From: Isoetes taiwanensis
Taxonomy: Eukaryota; Streptophyta; Lycopodiopsida; Isoetales; Isoetaceae
DNA length: 64,000 bases
Assembly (NCBI GenBank): GCA_021234155.1
Contig: JAJEKV010000017.1
Location: 18,858,372 to 18,922,371, forward strand
Direction: 5' to 3'
Shown here: piece by piece, positions 21,868 to 32,413 of the stretch
Position numbering within the stretch: position 1 is the stretch's first letter
Layout of the letters: every line of letters begins with the position of its first letter
Made by a program: the position numbers and the translations under genes
The notes under the pieces: generated by a model
Database searches by the model: none
What the model saw: the letters and a program-made list of their open reading frames with translations, nothing else
Told to the model about the DNA's origin: nothing

Positions 21868-22650
21868 TCCTATCAGCCATTCCACGTCATATTTCCGCTC
21901 CTTTTTTCCCATGCCACCTAGGATACCAAACTCTCATAATTACAGATTTGCTTGGAATATTCTTTCAGAATAAGGGGGATTGCGCATTCATGGCGCCATA
22001 TGTATTTAATTCTGTTGGTTGTCAGACGGGCTGATGCAACACGTAGCGCTTCTAAAATGCCACTTGCATTATAGCATACCGGCAACTCATGACGGTGTCT
22101 CTTGGTTTGTCAGATATCAAGCGTGCGCGTCACCGCCTTCTACATTTCAAAATTTGAATGTGTAGGTTGAAGCTTTGTATCAGATCAGACTTTCATTTTG
22201 AGGCGCTGCGGCTGCGCCTTAACCGATCTTCACTTCATCCTAATACAGGCTTCCCGCCCCCTACAATTCGAAATTTGAATTTGCTTAATGTATAAAAGCA
22301 TGGATTGTAGGAGAATGGACTTTTCGATTTCCATATGCACGTTGCAAATTTCAAAAACGAAGTTAGTACGGACGTTCGCTCACACGGCTTAATTGTGTTG
22401 GGGCATAAAAATACCACACCTTCATTTCGCATACCGTCACGATCTACACAAGATGGAAGTTGCTTGTTGTCAAATTACACTTAAACACAAGTGAGGTCGG
22501 CACTTACGTGGTTTTCTCGAGGAGGGTTTGGAGTTTTTTTTTTTAATCCCAATTATCGACATAGTGTGACGTAGCATCTTGGTATTAAATAGTATGTTAA
22601 ATTCGAATTATATCGGTGTTCATTTTCAGGTTAAACTCAAATCATATAGG

Positions 22651-22758
22651 TTTAGGAATAAGGCTAAAAAAGGAAGATATTGGATATTTAGGAATAAGGT
22701 TAAAAAAGAAAGATATTGGATATTTAGGAATAAGGTTAAAAAAGGAAGATATTGGATA
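22651..22758 (+). repeat. Three tandem 36-bp repeats
   Basis: Unit TTTAGGAATAAGGCTAAAAA plus 16 more bases, at 22651, 22687 and 22723, with one or two differences. The length is a multiple of three, so any frame through it repeats 12 residues. Confidence 0.9.
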
Positions 22759-23679
22759 TGGCTCAAATTTCGAGATATGCACATAATGGCATGTAATGAT
22801 GGCTGATAGGACTGGAATACGAATCATTCCTACGATTTTCATGTCTAATCCAGCCTATATCTATTCCAGCCTAGATTGGCGCCCATTCTCCCCCCAATCT
22901 CCGCCCAATCTTCGCTAGATCCTCCACCCAATTTCTCTAGTCCATCGCCATGAAGAGATCAGCTACGGAAGAGCCGGAGGTGTCCTCCAAGAGGCGCCTA
23001 TTACGGCTGGAAGAGATGTTCCCTCTGCAGTTCCCTCCGCTGCCCACGGTTCTTGCTCTGAATGCCTCTGATTCCTCTGATTCCTTTGACGAGGAATCAG
23101 AGAATGAGGAATCAGAGGAAATTTCGGAGCAGGAGTTCATCACGGTGTGTTCTTGAAGGTCGGATAGGAGATTCTTCGAGAGAATGAGTGGTCTACCGAA
23201 GGAGAAGAAACCGAAGATGATGAAGAAGATGAAGAAGTTGAAGACGAATCCGCTGACTTCGAGGAGCTCATGGCGTTAGTTCATGGTACATGCATGTTTT
23301 CTTTCTTTTCTTAAGCATTCAACTAACGGTTATTTCTTATTTTTTTTTTTGCGATGGTGAAGCGGATGAATGAAATTTGTTAGGCAGAGCACCTCTTATT
23401 TTTTTCCTTGTTCTTAGCCTCCAAATTGCCTCCAACTTCTTACCATATGACCTGCAAGCCTCCCGGCTTTTTCGTTTGAATAGTTGAAGCCTCCCAGGGC
23501 ATTTAAATTTACAAAATGATGTTCTCATGTAAAGCCATACCGCCATAAAAAATTTTGAATGTAAAAAGTTTTGCTTCTAATTCCATTTGAATACCTAACT
23601 TGTTTTTTTTACATGTGTTTACCACTCTTAAGTACATAAGTCATTATCCCTTTTCAAAGAGCATATTATTTTTCAAGAA

Positions 23680-23747
23680 GGATCACACCAAGCGAATAGT
23701 ACATATGCAACAAAAATGGAACACACTAAATTTGCATCGTGTGATCC
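23680..23747. repeat. TCACACGA-type hairpin Hb
   Basis: Arms GGATCACACCAAGCGAAT (23680-23697) and ATTTGCATCGTGTGATCC (23730-23747), with two mismatched pairs and a 32-base loop. A more degenerate pair lies at 22381-22444, and its duplicate at 24468-24534. Confidence 0.75.
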
Positions 23748-23903
23748 ACTTTCTTATTTGTTGTCAAATTAAAATTAAACACAAGTCCCTCATCAATAGT
23801 CTCTCATTTGCATATAAAATATCTATCATTCCAAGTTATATTATGTTTTATGAACTAAAATGGCCTCCTATCAGCCATTCCACGTCATATTTCCGCTCCT
23901 TGG

Positions 23904-24540
23904 GATTTGGGGTCTCAAAATGGCCTCCTATCAGCCATTCCACGTCATATTTCCGCTCCTTTTTTCCCGTCAGATTTGCTTGGAATATTCTCCCGGAATA
24001 AGGGGTATCGCACATTTATGGCGCCATATGTATTTAATTACGTTGGTTGTCGACAGATTGACGCAACACGCGCGAAAGCTTCTAAAAGCCACTTGCATTA
24101 TAGCATACCGGCAACTCATGACGGTGTCTCTTGGTTTGTCAGATACCAAGCATGCGCATCACCGATTCTTGTCTTGCCCTATTTTCATTTAGAGTCCATG
24201 GCCATACAAGCTTCCCGCCTTCTACATTTCAAAATTTGAATGTGTAGGTTGAAGCTTTGTATCGACTTTTCGTTTAGTTTGCCACGATTATTGCCTTTTA
24301 AAAGTTCGTAACCGGGATCTTTACTTCATCCCAATACAGGCTTCCCGCCCCCCTACAATTCGAATTTTGAATTTGCTTTTGTATAAAAGCATGGATTGTA
24401 GGAGAATGGACTTTTCGATTTCCATATGCACGTTGCAAATTTCAAAACGAGGTTAGTACGGACGTTCGGCTCAAACGAAGCGAATTGTGCTGGGGCATAC
24501 AAATTGTACACCTTCATTTCGCGCCGTGCGATCCACGCGG
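23904..24540 (+). repeat. Internal copy of the element's left end
   Basis: Matches about 21848-22450 (GGATTTGGGGTCTCAAAATG, the ATTTCCGCTCC block, GGCGCCATATGTATTTAATT, CTTGGTTTGTCAGAT, the TTCCCGCC blocks). A third, short copy of the GGCCTCC...CGCTCCTT block lies at 23860-23902. It suggests insertion of one family member into another, or terminal slippage. Confidence 0.85.
24468..24534. repeat. Degenerate TCACACGA-type hairpin Hc
   Basis: Left arm GGCTCAAACGAAGCGAATT, right arm CATTTCGCGCCGTGCGATCC. It is the duplicate, through the internal copy of the element's left end, of the pair at 22381-22444. Confidence 0.55.
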
Positions 24541-27184
24541 TATGGAAGCTCCAAATGATGTGTGGATAAGGATCCAACTGACTCACGAATATGCTCCAGT
24601 CTTCAATCGCAAAAAAGGAGGTCTAAAAAATAAGAACTTAGACCTCGACATGTTGCGCCTTGCGTGCTCAAAAGTGTCGACATCATCCGGGCGATGGCGG
24701 TTTATATCCATTGGATCCGTTGAGTGGCAAGAAACCGTCATTTCGGGACGTTTCAAGTTTAGTCTGATTTTGTGGTGACGGTAACTCTGGCCTTTTGGGA
24801 TATTGTGAGAGATTGAGAGAGGATGAAGGCATTCGAATCGAATACGATTCCTTGAGATGAGCCGCTCGATTGTCACAAGAGAATTATAACTTAAACCAAA
24901 GCTCTTTTTTCTCTCGCTTCATTACTCCAATCGTGAGGAAGGAAAGGAATGACGGCTTGGGGAGGGAAACTTCTTTGAGATAATGGCGGGACAAGTCCAA
25001 ATTGGTGATAGGGCAGCTGCAAGAAAAGATCAAAGAGCTCGAAAGAGCAAACTTTGGGCTTCAATGTAGGTTAAAGAATTTGAAGAAAACACCCCTTGGC
25101 TTGCGAAAGGAAGAAGCACTATCGAATCGATAGAGGAACCGAAGTTTGGATCAGGTGCATTCAGACGCCAGGTCACGACCACAAGGTCCGTTTACAACAC
25201 TAGCAAAGGCCAATTAAGATCTGGAGAAACTAGAAGCAATCTTGGTTACGTAGTGAAGAACCTAGCGACAAACAGGGAGATAGTGGACATGATTTGTCAG
25301 CCCTACAACGCTCCTCTCAAGAAGATGGTAGGAGAGATCTACAAGAAGTTAGAAGCGACAGATGTACAGACTGTTTGTGATGATGTAGGCATCGGTGGGC
25401 TTGGTTACCGTTCTCTATTCAAGCCATTCCACGAAGCGTTGAAAAGAATGGGCACAAAAAGTATTCGCCCACGCCCACAAATTGTCGAGAATACAAGGGT
25501 TACTAGGACAAAGATGGTGTATGCCATATTAGGAGAGATGCACCACGTTGAATGTGCTGGTCCCGCCATAGCCATAAAAAGATAAGAATGGCAAGGATTG
25601 TTGTGATATAGTTGAAATGAATGAACGCAAATAATCTTTGGGTTGACCTCAGTTACTCTCTTACAATTCCTTGTCAAATATTATGACTTAACAATTCAGA
25701 AAACTAATGGTGAGATTGAAGTTTGCATAAAATTGGATGAAATAGAACCCGACCAAGTTTGAGAAGTATGAGAGGGTATCCGTTGTCATCATGAATAGAG
25801 CAATTGAGAATGCAATTGCACATGCTAAATCAAAGAGCAACAAGAATAATAAAAAGATGTAGAGGTGACTGGACGAGGAGAAGAAGCGTCTTAAAAAAAT
25901 GGTTCTCATGTCAATCAAGATGATACCGGTGGTTAGGTCTCTTTAAAAGTTCGAAAAGAAACCCACGAGGTATTGAAATGGGTGTTCAATCAAACCCGAC
26001 ATCCCGAGTCTAATATCTAGATTCGAGGGAGGGAAAAATTGCAAGTAGATCACTATGGATCTTACAAAGTAATTTTTCACTTGGCGTCTGATTTAAAAAC
26101 TGAGAAAGCAATGTACAACATAAGTGGAGGAGGACAAGGAACATGCAAAAGTTGTCTGTACTGCAATCATGCAAGGAAGTCAAGTACTGGGAAGACTGTT
26201 TCAACCTTGTCCCTTAACCAAGCAAATGCTCCTAATAGAGGAGAAGAAGATCCCAAGTTCCATGGCATTTTCCCCATTCCATTAGAGAGGGTTCATATCT
26301 GCACTTTGCACGGCTTTGTGAGAATCATCGACAAGATGATATTTTTGAGTCGCAGATTCGTGGAACACATTTCGCACAAGAAGAAAGAGAGGAAGGAATT
26401 CAGAGTTGAACATGTTCTATCGAGCGTGGTTTGCATGGTGGCAATGTAAGATTAGAGCTCGATGAGAAACGGGCAGGAAGAACAAGTGTGCCTCGTAAGG
26501 TGTCAATTGGAGGGGTGAAAGCTCGACGCTTCGTAAAGAATCATAGAGAGGCTCTGAACGGAAACCAGATGGGAGAAAAGGTCTATGAATTTGAAAAATT
26601 GCTGGTTGATGCGGGCGCAGACCGCACGAGATGGCGCTCGCTTACGGCATTGAGGAAAAAAAAGCATGGGATGCATTGTCTGAATTGTTCCCATACATTC
26701 AGAGAATGGACCTCACAAGAGAAGATGCAGAAATGTTCGTGCAAGCGAATAACAAATTTATTAAAGCTTTCATAGACGCATGGGGAGAGAGTGAAGTCAC
26801 GCACTACTTGCACATCTTTTTGGGCTCATGCACCTTGGTTTTTAGGAAGTATGGAAGCCTAGCAAAGGTGGAGTGCACAAGGCATGGAGAAGTCGCATAA
26901 ACAAGCTAAAATAGCCTTTCATCGTAACACTCAAAGAGGGGGTGGAAATGTGGGAACCAACCCTCTAAGACAGATGACAGAGTGGTTTTATAGAAGGGCG
27001 ATGGCTAAATACGACAAGAAGGTCGCTTTAAGGAGCAACCCATGAAGTCGTAAACACCATTGGCATAATGTCAAGAGAAAAAAACGGAGTGTTGCTTGGC
27101 AAAATTCTAGGGCCCCACTAGCATCGCAACAGTGGAGATCTAAGAGACAAAGAATCGGTAAAGTATACTTGTAATGTGTAGCAT

Positions 27185-27250
27185 GTTCACACGACGCGAA
27201 GTACTTGCCTCCAACCTTGTTTGCACAACTGTAGCTTCGCGTCGTGTGAT
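27185..27250. repeat. Hairpin Hd between the transposase and cargo gene A
   Basis: TTCACACGACGCGAAG (27185-27200) and CTTCGCGTCGTGTGAT (27235-27250), one mismatch in 16, loop 34. It is 142 nt past the transposase stop. A further right-arm copy CTTCGCGTCGTGTGAAG at 27309-27325 has only a weak left partner; that one is 27 nt past the end of gene A. Confidence 0.9.
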
Positions 27251-27351
27251 CTTATTTGTATCATCTGGTACGAGCAAAGGGAGTTCGCTATTGCTTGCAT
27301 TTATGTGGCTTCGCGTCGTGTGAAGCTTTACAAGATAATAATAAAAAAGGG

Positions 27352-27894
27352 TTACTTTTGATTAAAGTTGTGAAAGATGTTACATTGAAAAACAAAATAC
27401 AACGACTCATTGTTGCTCCAGTGCGAGCTCTTCTTCATTATCTTCATCATCATCATCAGCTCTCGGTCCTCGTCTTCGCCTTCTTCATCTCTTCTCCTCA
27501 AGCGAGCAATCACCCTATCCAAACGTTCCTCCAATCTGTCCACCATCTCTTTGTACATGTCCCGCTCTGTCCCAATAGCACAACGTGTTCTTACTCGCTT
27601 CGAATTAGCAACCTCGTTGTTTCATAACCACCTCGGTCTGCGGGTTGTTGGGGCATGTCATCCCGTCCGACCTTCTATTCAACCACTTTGATTTGCCTCT
27701 CTCCGCTCTACTGAAGCATGAGAAGGTTGAATTCATTCTCTTCTTCTTTACTGCTGAATTGTAACGGCATTTTTCTTTAGAAGATTATCTTGCTCCTTCA
27801 ACCTCTTCATTAGAACACCCAACACTATGTCGGATGGGAGTTCTATCCTCTTCTAACTTTTCCCTTATCACCGGGTTGAGGATGTGGAGGCCAT
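27352..27894 (-). pseudogene. Cargo gene A, coiled-coil paralog (decayed)
   Basis: The start MASTSSTR at 27894 and the motif ELPSDIVLGVLMKRLKEQDN align with genes C and D (MASSSS..KRPR, ELPxDITLAVVMKRFKE). The frame is broken by two stops right after MASTSSTR and further stops or shifts in the middle. An in-frame C-terminal part follows (MYKEMVDRLEERLDRVIARL, then an acidic run). A TATA box on the minus strand at 27981-27990 (ATGTATAAAT) is about 90 nt before the ATG. Function unknown; heptad-like pattern suggests a coiled coil. Confidence 0.6.
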
Positions 27895-28138
27895 AGATGA
27901 CAAATGGGAGGGACGTTAAGATTATAGAAGTGAGGAGCAAAGACTCTAACCGGCGGAAGGAGCACAATGCAAGGACCTTAATTTATACATATTAGTGCTC
28001 ATATTAAACACAGTCAGCTGCTGTCGCACGTGTCGAGCGGATTCTGTCGGTTGTCCGCTAGAACACATTAATGGTACTGTCCGCTGGAACACATTAATAA
28101 CTATTCTAACTACACTGTATCGCACCACGCAAAATCTG

Positions 28139-28180
28139 CACACGAGCTTTAAAACCCTATGAAGGGTTTCGCTTCGTGTG
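28139..28180. repeat. Hairpin Hf, 3' of cargo gene B
   Basis: CACACGAGCTTTAAAACCC and GGGTTTCGCTTCGTGTG with a 6-base loop. It is a tighter version of the family with the same outer CACACGA, and lies about 155 nt past the stop of gene B. Just upstream (28052-28100) GTCCGCTGGAACACATTAAT occurs twice. Confidence 0.75.
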
Positions 28181-28333
28181 ATCTATCTTGTCATTCTCTC
28201 TACCACGGATATTGAAAATTAAAAATAGGAAACGTAATATTCGGCACATTTGTCAAAAACTTTTCCCATTGAGAAATAAAACCATTACAAACATTAAAAA
28301 AAAAAACGGGCCCCTCTAGGAGGAGCCCGATGC

Positions 28334-28747
28334 CTATGATCGCCGGGCAAGCTCTTCCTGGAGGGCAGTGATAATTGTTTTCTGCTCCTCCAACATGATT
28401 GCCTGCCCTGCAACCACGTTCTCATATTCCGCAACCTTATCTTCCCGCTCATCGAGTTGAGCTCGGGCAGCCTCTCCCGCTGATTAGGCCCTAAGCCTCT
28501 CTTGGAGGTTATATCTCGTGGCGCGCAATTCGCGGTCTAAGGCAGCCCGCTGATTGTCGCGCACTAAAATCACCTCCCTATAGAAGGCGGCCTTCTCCTC
28601 TGCCGCAACCAGCTTGGCGACGTCTGCATCATTCTTTTCTTTTAGAAGGCGGATCCGTTCCTCCGCTTCAGCACGAATGTTCTGAATTTCCTTGACCAGA
28701 ACTTGAGACAAGATCTCGGCAGGGATGGAACTGGAGCTGGAGGCCAT
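28334..28747 (-). pseudogene. Cargo gene B, coiled-coil paralog (one in-frame stop)
   Basis: The frame starts MASSSSSIPAEILSQVLVKE at 28747 and runs 87 codons to a TAA at 28484-28486, then continues in the same frame for 49 more codons (AARAQLDEREDKVAEYENVV, then ALQEELARRS) to TAG at 28334. Nearly all of it is a charged heptad pattern. IPAEILSQVLVKEIQNI corresponds to the ELPxDITLAVVMKRFKE block of A, C and D. Minus-strand TATA at 28837-28846 (CTATATAAAA), about 90 nt before the ATG; hairpin Hf downstream. The single stop could be a recent mutation or be read through. No known function. Confidence 0.65.
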
Positions 28748-29210
28748 TGAAAGTGATGGGAGAACAAGAGAGATGGCTGAGGGCGGATGTGGTAGAACAG
28801 GAGATGGCGGATAGGAGAAGACAAAGGCCTCCGACGTTTTATATAGAAACTAGAGGATACGTTGGAATCTACGGTTGTGAGTACCGATAAAGTTGTGTAA
28901 TAATCCTACAAGGCGAAATTATAGCATGCAATTAGGCAACGGTAGCCTATGTTCGCATCATGGGATCCGTCATATCCTAGCCGTACTGTATGCATGCCGT
29001 ACAAAAGACAGTGTTATTGTGGCAGCGCATGCCACGTCCTTGGCATGACGTTGTCATCCACATGCCACGTATGTGAATAGACGTTGTCATCCACATGCAA
29101 ATTCGCATTTACCTGCAAGTTATCACATAATCTAGCTAGATATTTGTGTTACATATACTTTTCCATTAATAAATTAGGAATTTATACATACAACAAGGTG
29201 TACGTTGTGG

Positions 29211-29279
29211 AGATCATACGACGCGAAATCCATTGATTGCTACCTAATTGCAAGCATGGCATTTCGCATCGTGTGATCT
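29211..29279. repeat. Hairpin Hg, 3' of cargo gene C
   Basis: AGATCATACGACGCGAAAT and ATTTCGCATCGTGTGATCT, two mismatches in 19, loop 31. It lies 84 nt beyond the stop of gene C. The loop is almost identical to that of Hi, so gene and hairpin were duplicated together. Confidence 0.9.
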
Positions 29280-29362
29280 TTTAATAAAACAAAACAAGAG
29301 AACAGACAGAAGCAAGAAATAGAGCAAATTTTTCTTTATAACAAAAAATATATATACAATGG

Positions 29363-29719
29363 CTAGGGATCTTCATGATCTAGTAGCTGAAGCCGTAAAG
29401 CTGCGTTCTCATCCTCCGCAGCTCGAAGCTTCTTCTCCATATCTTCTAGCGCCTGCGAAATATTGTGTGCAGTTAAAACTGCCTCCACCCTACGGCTATT
29501 GGCCTCTCGGTACCTGGTTAATGTTGCCGCAAGCTCAAGGTCTCGCTCATGCAGCATCCCCCTCGTGAATTCTAACCTGTCCACCGCCTCCATCTTCTCG
29601 GCGACGAGACGGCTGTTTTCCTCGTGAACTTCCTTGAACCTCTTCATCACCACAGCAAGGGTGATGTCCGCGGGCAGCTCTGGGCGCGGTCGCTTGGTGG
29701 AGGAGGATGAAGATGCCAT
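29363..29719 (-). CDS. Cargo gene C, intact coiled-coil paralog
   Basis: 118 codons, uninterrupted. Basic Ser-rich start (MASSSSSTKRPRPELPADIT), block AVVMKRFKEVHEENSRLVAE, then a long heptad-rich helix with NISQALEDMEKKLRAAEDEN near the C-terminus. The start is chosen because the paralog D has the same start and both have TATA boxes (here TTATAAATAG on the minus strand at 29813-29822, about 95 nt before the ATG). Hairpin Hh lies just upstream of the TATA, Hg just after the stop. Small, probably dimeric coiled-coil protein; KRPRPE could be a nuclear signal. I do not recognise the family. Confidence 0.7.
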   Translation of the reverse strand: MASSSSSTKRPRPELPADITLAVVMKRFKEVHEENSRLVAEKMEAVDRLEFTRGMLHERDLELAATLTRYREANSRRVEAVLTAHNISQALEDMEKKLRAAEDENAALRLQLLDHEDP

Positions 29720-29845
29720 CGGAGGAAAAGGCGGAAGGCGGAAGGTGGAGAAGATGAGCAGAAGGCGGAAGGCGGAAGAGGATCGGAGGTCGAAGGCAAG
29801 ATAGAAGGTCTTCTATTTATAACAGGGATTTCATAGTAGCTTGAG

Positions 29846-29907
29846 TCACACGACGCGAAGGATGCCGTCGGTCAGGAAAATGGACCGTTACTTCTCGCAT
29901 CGTGTGA
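29846..29907. repeat. Hairpin Hh, 5' of cargo gene C
   Basis: TCACACGACGCGAAG (29846-29860) and CTTCTCGCATCGTGTGA (29891-29907). It sits immediately upstream of the TATA box of gene C. A shortened version with a very small loop (30736-30764) has the same place before gene D. Confidence 0.85.
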
Positions 29908-30067
29908 GGAAAAAGGACCATTACTTCTTCTAACGTCTTTTCTTCCAGAGAAAGCTCGTGTGATAATTTTTATTGATAATTTCGGTAATACAATCTATAC
30001 ATAAGTAATTTTACTGATACATAACTAAAGATAGAACTTCTCATTGAAGCAAAGTAGAACGGCATGG

Positions 30068-30136
30068 AGATCACACGATGCGAAATCCATTGATTGCTAC
30101 CTAATTGCAAGCAAGGCATTTCGCGTCGTGTGATAT
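30068..30136. repeat. Hairpin Hi, 3' of cargo gene D
   Basis: AGATCACACGATGCGAAAT and ATTTCGCGTCGTGTGATAT, loop 31, near-copy of Hg. About 120 nt past the stop of gene D. Confidence 0.9.
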
Positions 30137-30254
30137 TTTAATAAAACAGAACATACATTGGAACAAGAGGATAGATAGAAGCAAAAAATAGAGAAAACTT
30201 TGCTTTGAAGCAAAAAAATAGATAGATACAACGGCTAGGGATCTTCATGATTCT

Positions 30255-30634
30255 CTAGCTGATTTTCATGTCCTGCAGCTGAAGCCGTAAGGCTGTGTTC
30301 TCATCCTCCGCAGCTCGGAGCTTCTTCTCCATATCTTCTAAGGCCTCAAAAATCCGTGGAGCGGTTTCAACCGCCGCCCCTGCGGCTCGTCGCCTCTTGG
30401 TACATGGCTTAATGTTTCCGCCGAGCTCAATGTCTCGCTTCGTCGCAGCCCCTCCCTCGTGAAGGCTAATCTGTCGACCGCCTCCATATTCTCGGCGACG
30501 AGACGGTTGTTTTCATCATGGATCTCCTTGAATCTCTTCATCACCACTGCAAGGGTGATGTCCACGGGCAGCTCTGGGCGCTGGGGAGTGCTATCTTGGC
30601 GTGGTCGCTTGCTAGAGGAAGATGATGATGCCAT
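30255..30634 (-). pseudogene. Cargo gene D, coiled-coil paralog with frameshift
   Basis: Closest to C. Starts MASSSSSSKRPRQDSTPQRP at 30634, then ELPVDITLAVVMKRFKE, then shifts frame near the middle (after AFTREG). In the next frame the C-terminus ALEDMEKKLRAAEDENTALR then LQLQDMKIS runs to TAG at 30255. Minus-strand TATA GTTATAAATA at 30721-30730, about 90 nt before the ATG. The hairpin at 30736-30764 lies before it and Hi after it, repeating the layout of C. Confidence 0.7.
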
Positions 30635-30735
30635 CGGAGCGTAAGGTGGAAGGCGAAGCCGGAAGTAGAAGATGAGCAGTATATGAAGGCGATCGGAGGT
30701 CAGAGTGGACATCGATCTTCTATTTATAACATGAG

Positions 30736-30764
30736 TCACACGAGTTGCTTCTCGCGTCGTGTGA
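30736..30764. repeat. Hairpin Hj, 5' of cargo gene D (shortened)
   Basis: TCACACGAG and CTTCTCGCGTCGTGTGA nearly abut. It looks like a deletion derivative of Hh, in the same position upstream of the TATA. Confidence 0.7.
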
Positions 30765-30820
30765 GGAATAAATAAATTAATTGTTTTTTTCCAATAATAT
30801 TTCATTTCTTCGAGATAAAT

Positions 30821-30885
30821 ATCACACGACGCGAAAACCTAGATATGACAGAAAATCAGACTGATGTATTTCGCGTGATGTGAAT
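30821..30885. repeat. Hairpin Hk, 3' of cargo gene E
   Basis: ATCACACGACGCGAAA (30821-30836) and ATTTCGCGTGATGTGAAT (30868-30885) with a loop unlike the others. About 100 nt past the stop of gene E. Confidence 0.85.
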
Positions 30886-30985
30886 TAATACAAATAAAAT
30901 AATTTTTATTAGGAATTTCGGAAGGACAATCTGTACATAAATAATTTTACCGATACAAGTTGGAAAATATTTAACTTCCAATTTT

Positions 30986-31560
30986 TCAAGCTTCGTCGTC
31001 AATTTCATGCTCTTTCAATCCCCTGCCGCACTGATCCAACAAGGCAATGGCTTCCATGTTATCGACCCCAGCTTCCAACCTTGGGTGAGTCAAGCCAGCA
31101 GCTAAAAAATTTAACATATTGCTCGCCCGCAGATCACGGAGACGCTGGAATTCTTCTTCCGTTGGTAGATTCGCCTCATCTTGAGCAAATCGAGACTCCA
31201 GCCTCTCATAGGCTTCTTTAAGCTTTATAGCATTGCCGGTATAATTAGACACTTCAAACATCTCTTTGTCCAAATCCTCTTCAAAATCTAGGCCTAAGTT
31301 TACCCATTCGGCCAAGGTACTGATAAGCTCGTCTTCCCTAGCACACATATTCGTAACAAAGACGGGTTCCTCAGTATATCACTTAGCAATAGGTATTCTT
31401 TGCCTTCCACTAAAATTGGCGTTATGTCAGACAACTTCTTTTCATCCTCATCCCCATCCTCATCACCTTCAGAATCATCTCCCTCCTCCTGGTTCACCCA
31501 AGGCCAATGCGTCGGCTAAAACTCCTACATTCTTGCTCTTCTTCTTGTAGATCTATCTCC
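30986..31560 (-). pseudogene. Cargo gene E, acidic plus helical protein (frameshifted)
   Basis: The 3' part, 30986-31348, is open for 120 codons (DELISTLAEWVNLGLDFEED, then LKEAYERLESRFAQDEANLP, ending GLKEHEIDDEA): acidic, helical, no known domain. Upstream in another frame, 31300-31497 gives an acidic run (NQEEGDDSEGDEDGDEDEKK) then LSDITPILVEGKEYLLLSDI. The two look like one gene broken by a shift near 31340. A possible start MEIDLQEEEQE lies at about 31560. Hairpin Hk follows the stop. Not recognised. Confidence 0.5.
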
Positions 31561-31619
31561 ATTTCTACGCCATAGTCAAAGATCATCACACATAACCGAC
31601 CCCCCTTGGCTTAAAGATT

Positions 31620-32160
31620 TCATTGTTTCGGTGTATCTTCGGTTTTGGCCGAAAGAATGCAATAACTAGCAAATGCAAACGGCAAAGAGAAATAAGATAC
31701 CTTCTTAAGCACAAGGACGCAGCCGAGAGGAGCTCTGTTGCAAAGATTCTTGAAAAACATCTTCCCCGCTTGCAAATGGGAAGCCGCCTCCTCTAGAGCT
31801 GGTTTTGGAATGCACGCAGCCGGGGACATCTGCAAAGGACGTCTTGGCAGACCAAGCGGTCCGGGTGAAAGCTAAGGCAACCTCGCGATAGCATCCAAGC
31901 TCGCCATCGCTTTGCCATGATGTCCAACTCCTTGCAATAGAACGGATAAATCGCAATGGGCGAACTTCCTCGTTGTCATGAGGGGCGGATGCATACCATT
32001 CCGTGAACTTCACATAACAATCCATGGCGAAGCACGACGAAAGCAAGAAGATGTTTAGGAGCCGTAAGGCCGGCCACTCTCCGAACTCAAGTAGCCGTTG
32101 TCGATTATGAAAGGGGACACACCGTTGTGGGGAGATTTGTCCGGTACATTTTAGGGTTAG
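31620..32160 (-). other. Cargo region F, open but unassigned frames
   Basis: Two overlapping minus-strand frames are open. One contains FGEWPALRLLNIFLLSSCFA then MDCYVKFTEWYASAPHDNEE; the other contains LEEAASHLQAGKMFFKNLC. Neither gives a recognised domain; they may be one frameshifted gene. Four tandem TTAGGG units at about 32155-32178 border it. Confidence 0.3.
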
Positions 32161-32176
32161 GGTTAGGGTTAGGGTT

Positions 32177-32246
32177 GGATCATACGACGCGAAGACTACT
32201 ATGTGCAACAAAAAGCACAATGCTTAACAGCTGCGTCGTGTGATCC
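32177..32246. repeat. Hairpin Hl, 3' of the H3-like gene
   Basis: GGATCATACGACGCGAAG and CTGCGTCGTGTGATCC, loop about 36 with its own sequence. Begins right after the TTAGGG run and ends 168 nt past the end of the H3-like gene. Confidence 0.85.
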
Positions 32247-32413
32247 TCACGTATAACATTAAAAAAAAATACAAAGTGCGGCTAGGCTTCTAAGAAAGAA
32301 ATGGACTAAGAGATTAAACTTATAAAGCCATTACATTAAGAAATATTATACATATGAAAAAAACACAAAGGCACTTCACGGCCTTTTTTCGGGGGTCTTT
32401 CTTCTTGTTGTAT

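Larger units (their letters stand above)
22950..27043 (+). pseudogene. DDE-type transposase-like gene of the 14.9-kb element, decayed
   Basis: Several plus-strand pieces read as one broken protein. 22950-23154: acidic, Ser/Glu-rich N-terminus (MKRSATEEPEVSSKRR). 23165-23285: acidic run in another frame. 25150-25585: conserved-looking block with NREIVDMICQPYNAPLKKMV and GIGGLGYRSLFKPFHEALKR. 26039-26449: KVIFHLASDL, a cysteine cluster CKSCLYC, then FPIPLERVHICTLHGFVRI. 26450-27043: GGVKARRFVKNHREAL, SEVTHYLHIF, VFRKYGSL and, after a frameshift, GEKSHKQAKIAFHRNTQRGGG before TGA at 27043. The order (Cys cluster, hydrophobic LH motif, KYGS, then E-x-S-x-K) recalls DDE recombinases of the RAG1/Transib sort, but only by pattern. 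Where relatives would have Asp before TLH this copy has Cys. At least three frame changes plus stops: inactive. Confidence 0.55.

Noticed and set aside
22376-22446. Additional TCACACGA hairpin
   Set aside because: Arms too degenerate to list alone; noted only because its duplicate is at 24.47 kb.
32155-32178. Four TTAGGG units, telomere-like
   Set aside because: Only four copies, inside an element and next to a hairpin; too short to be an interstitial telomere.
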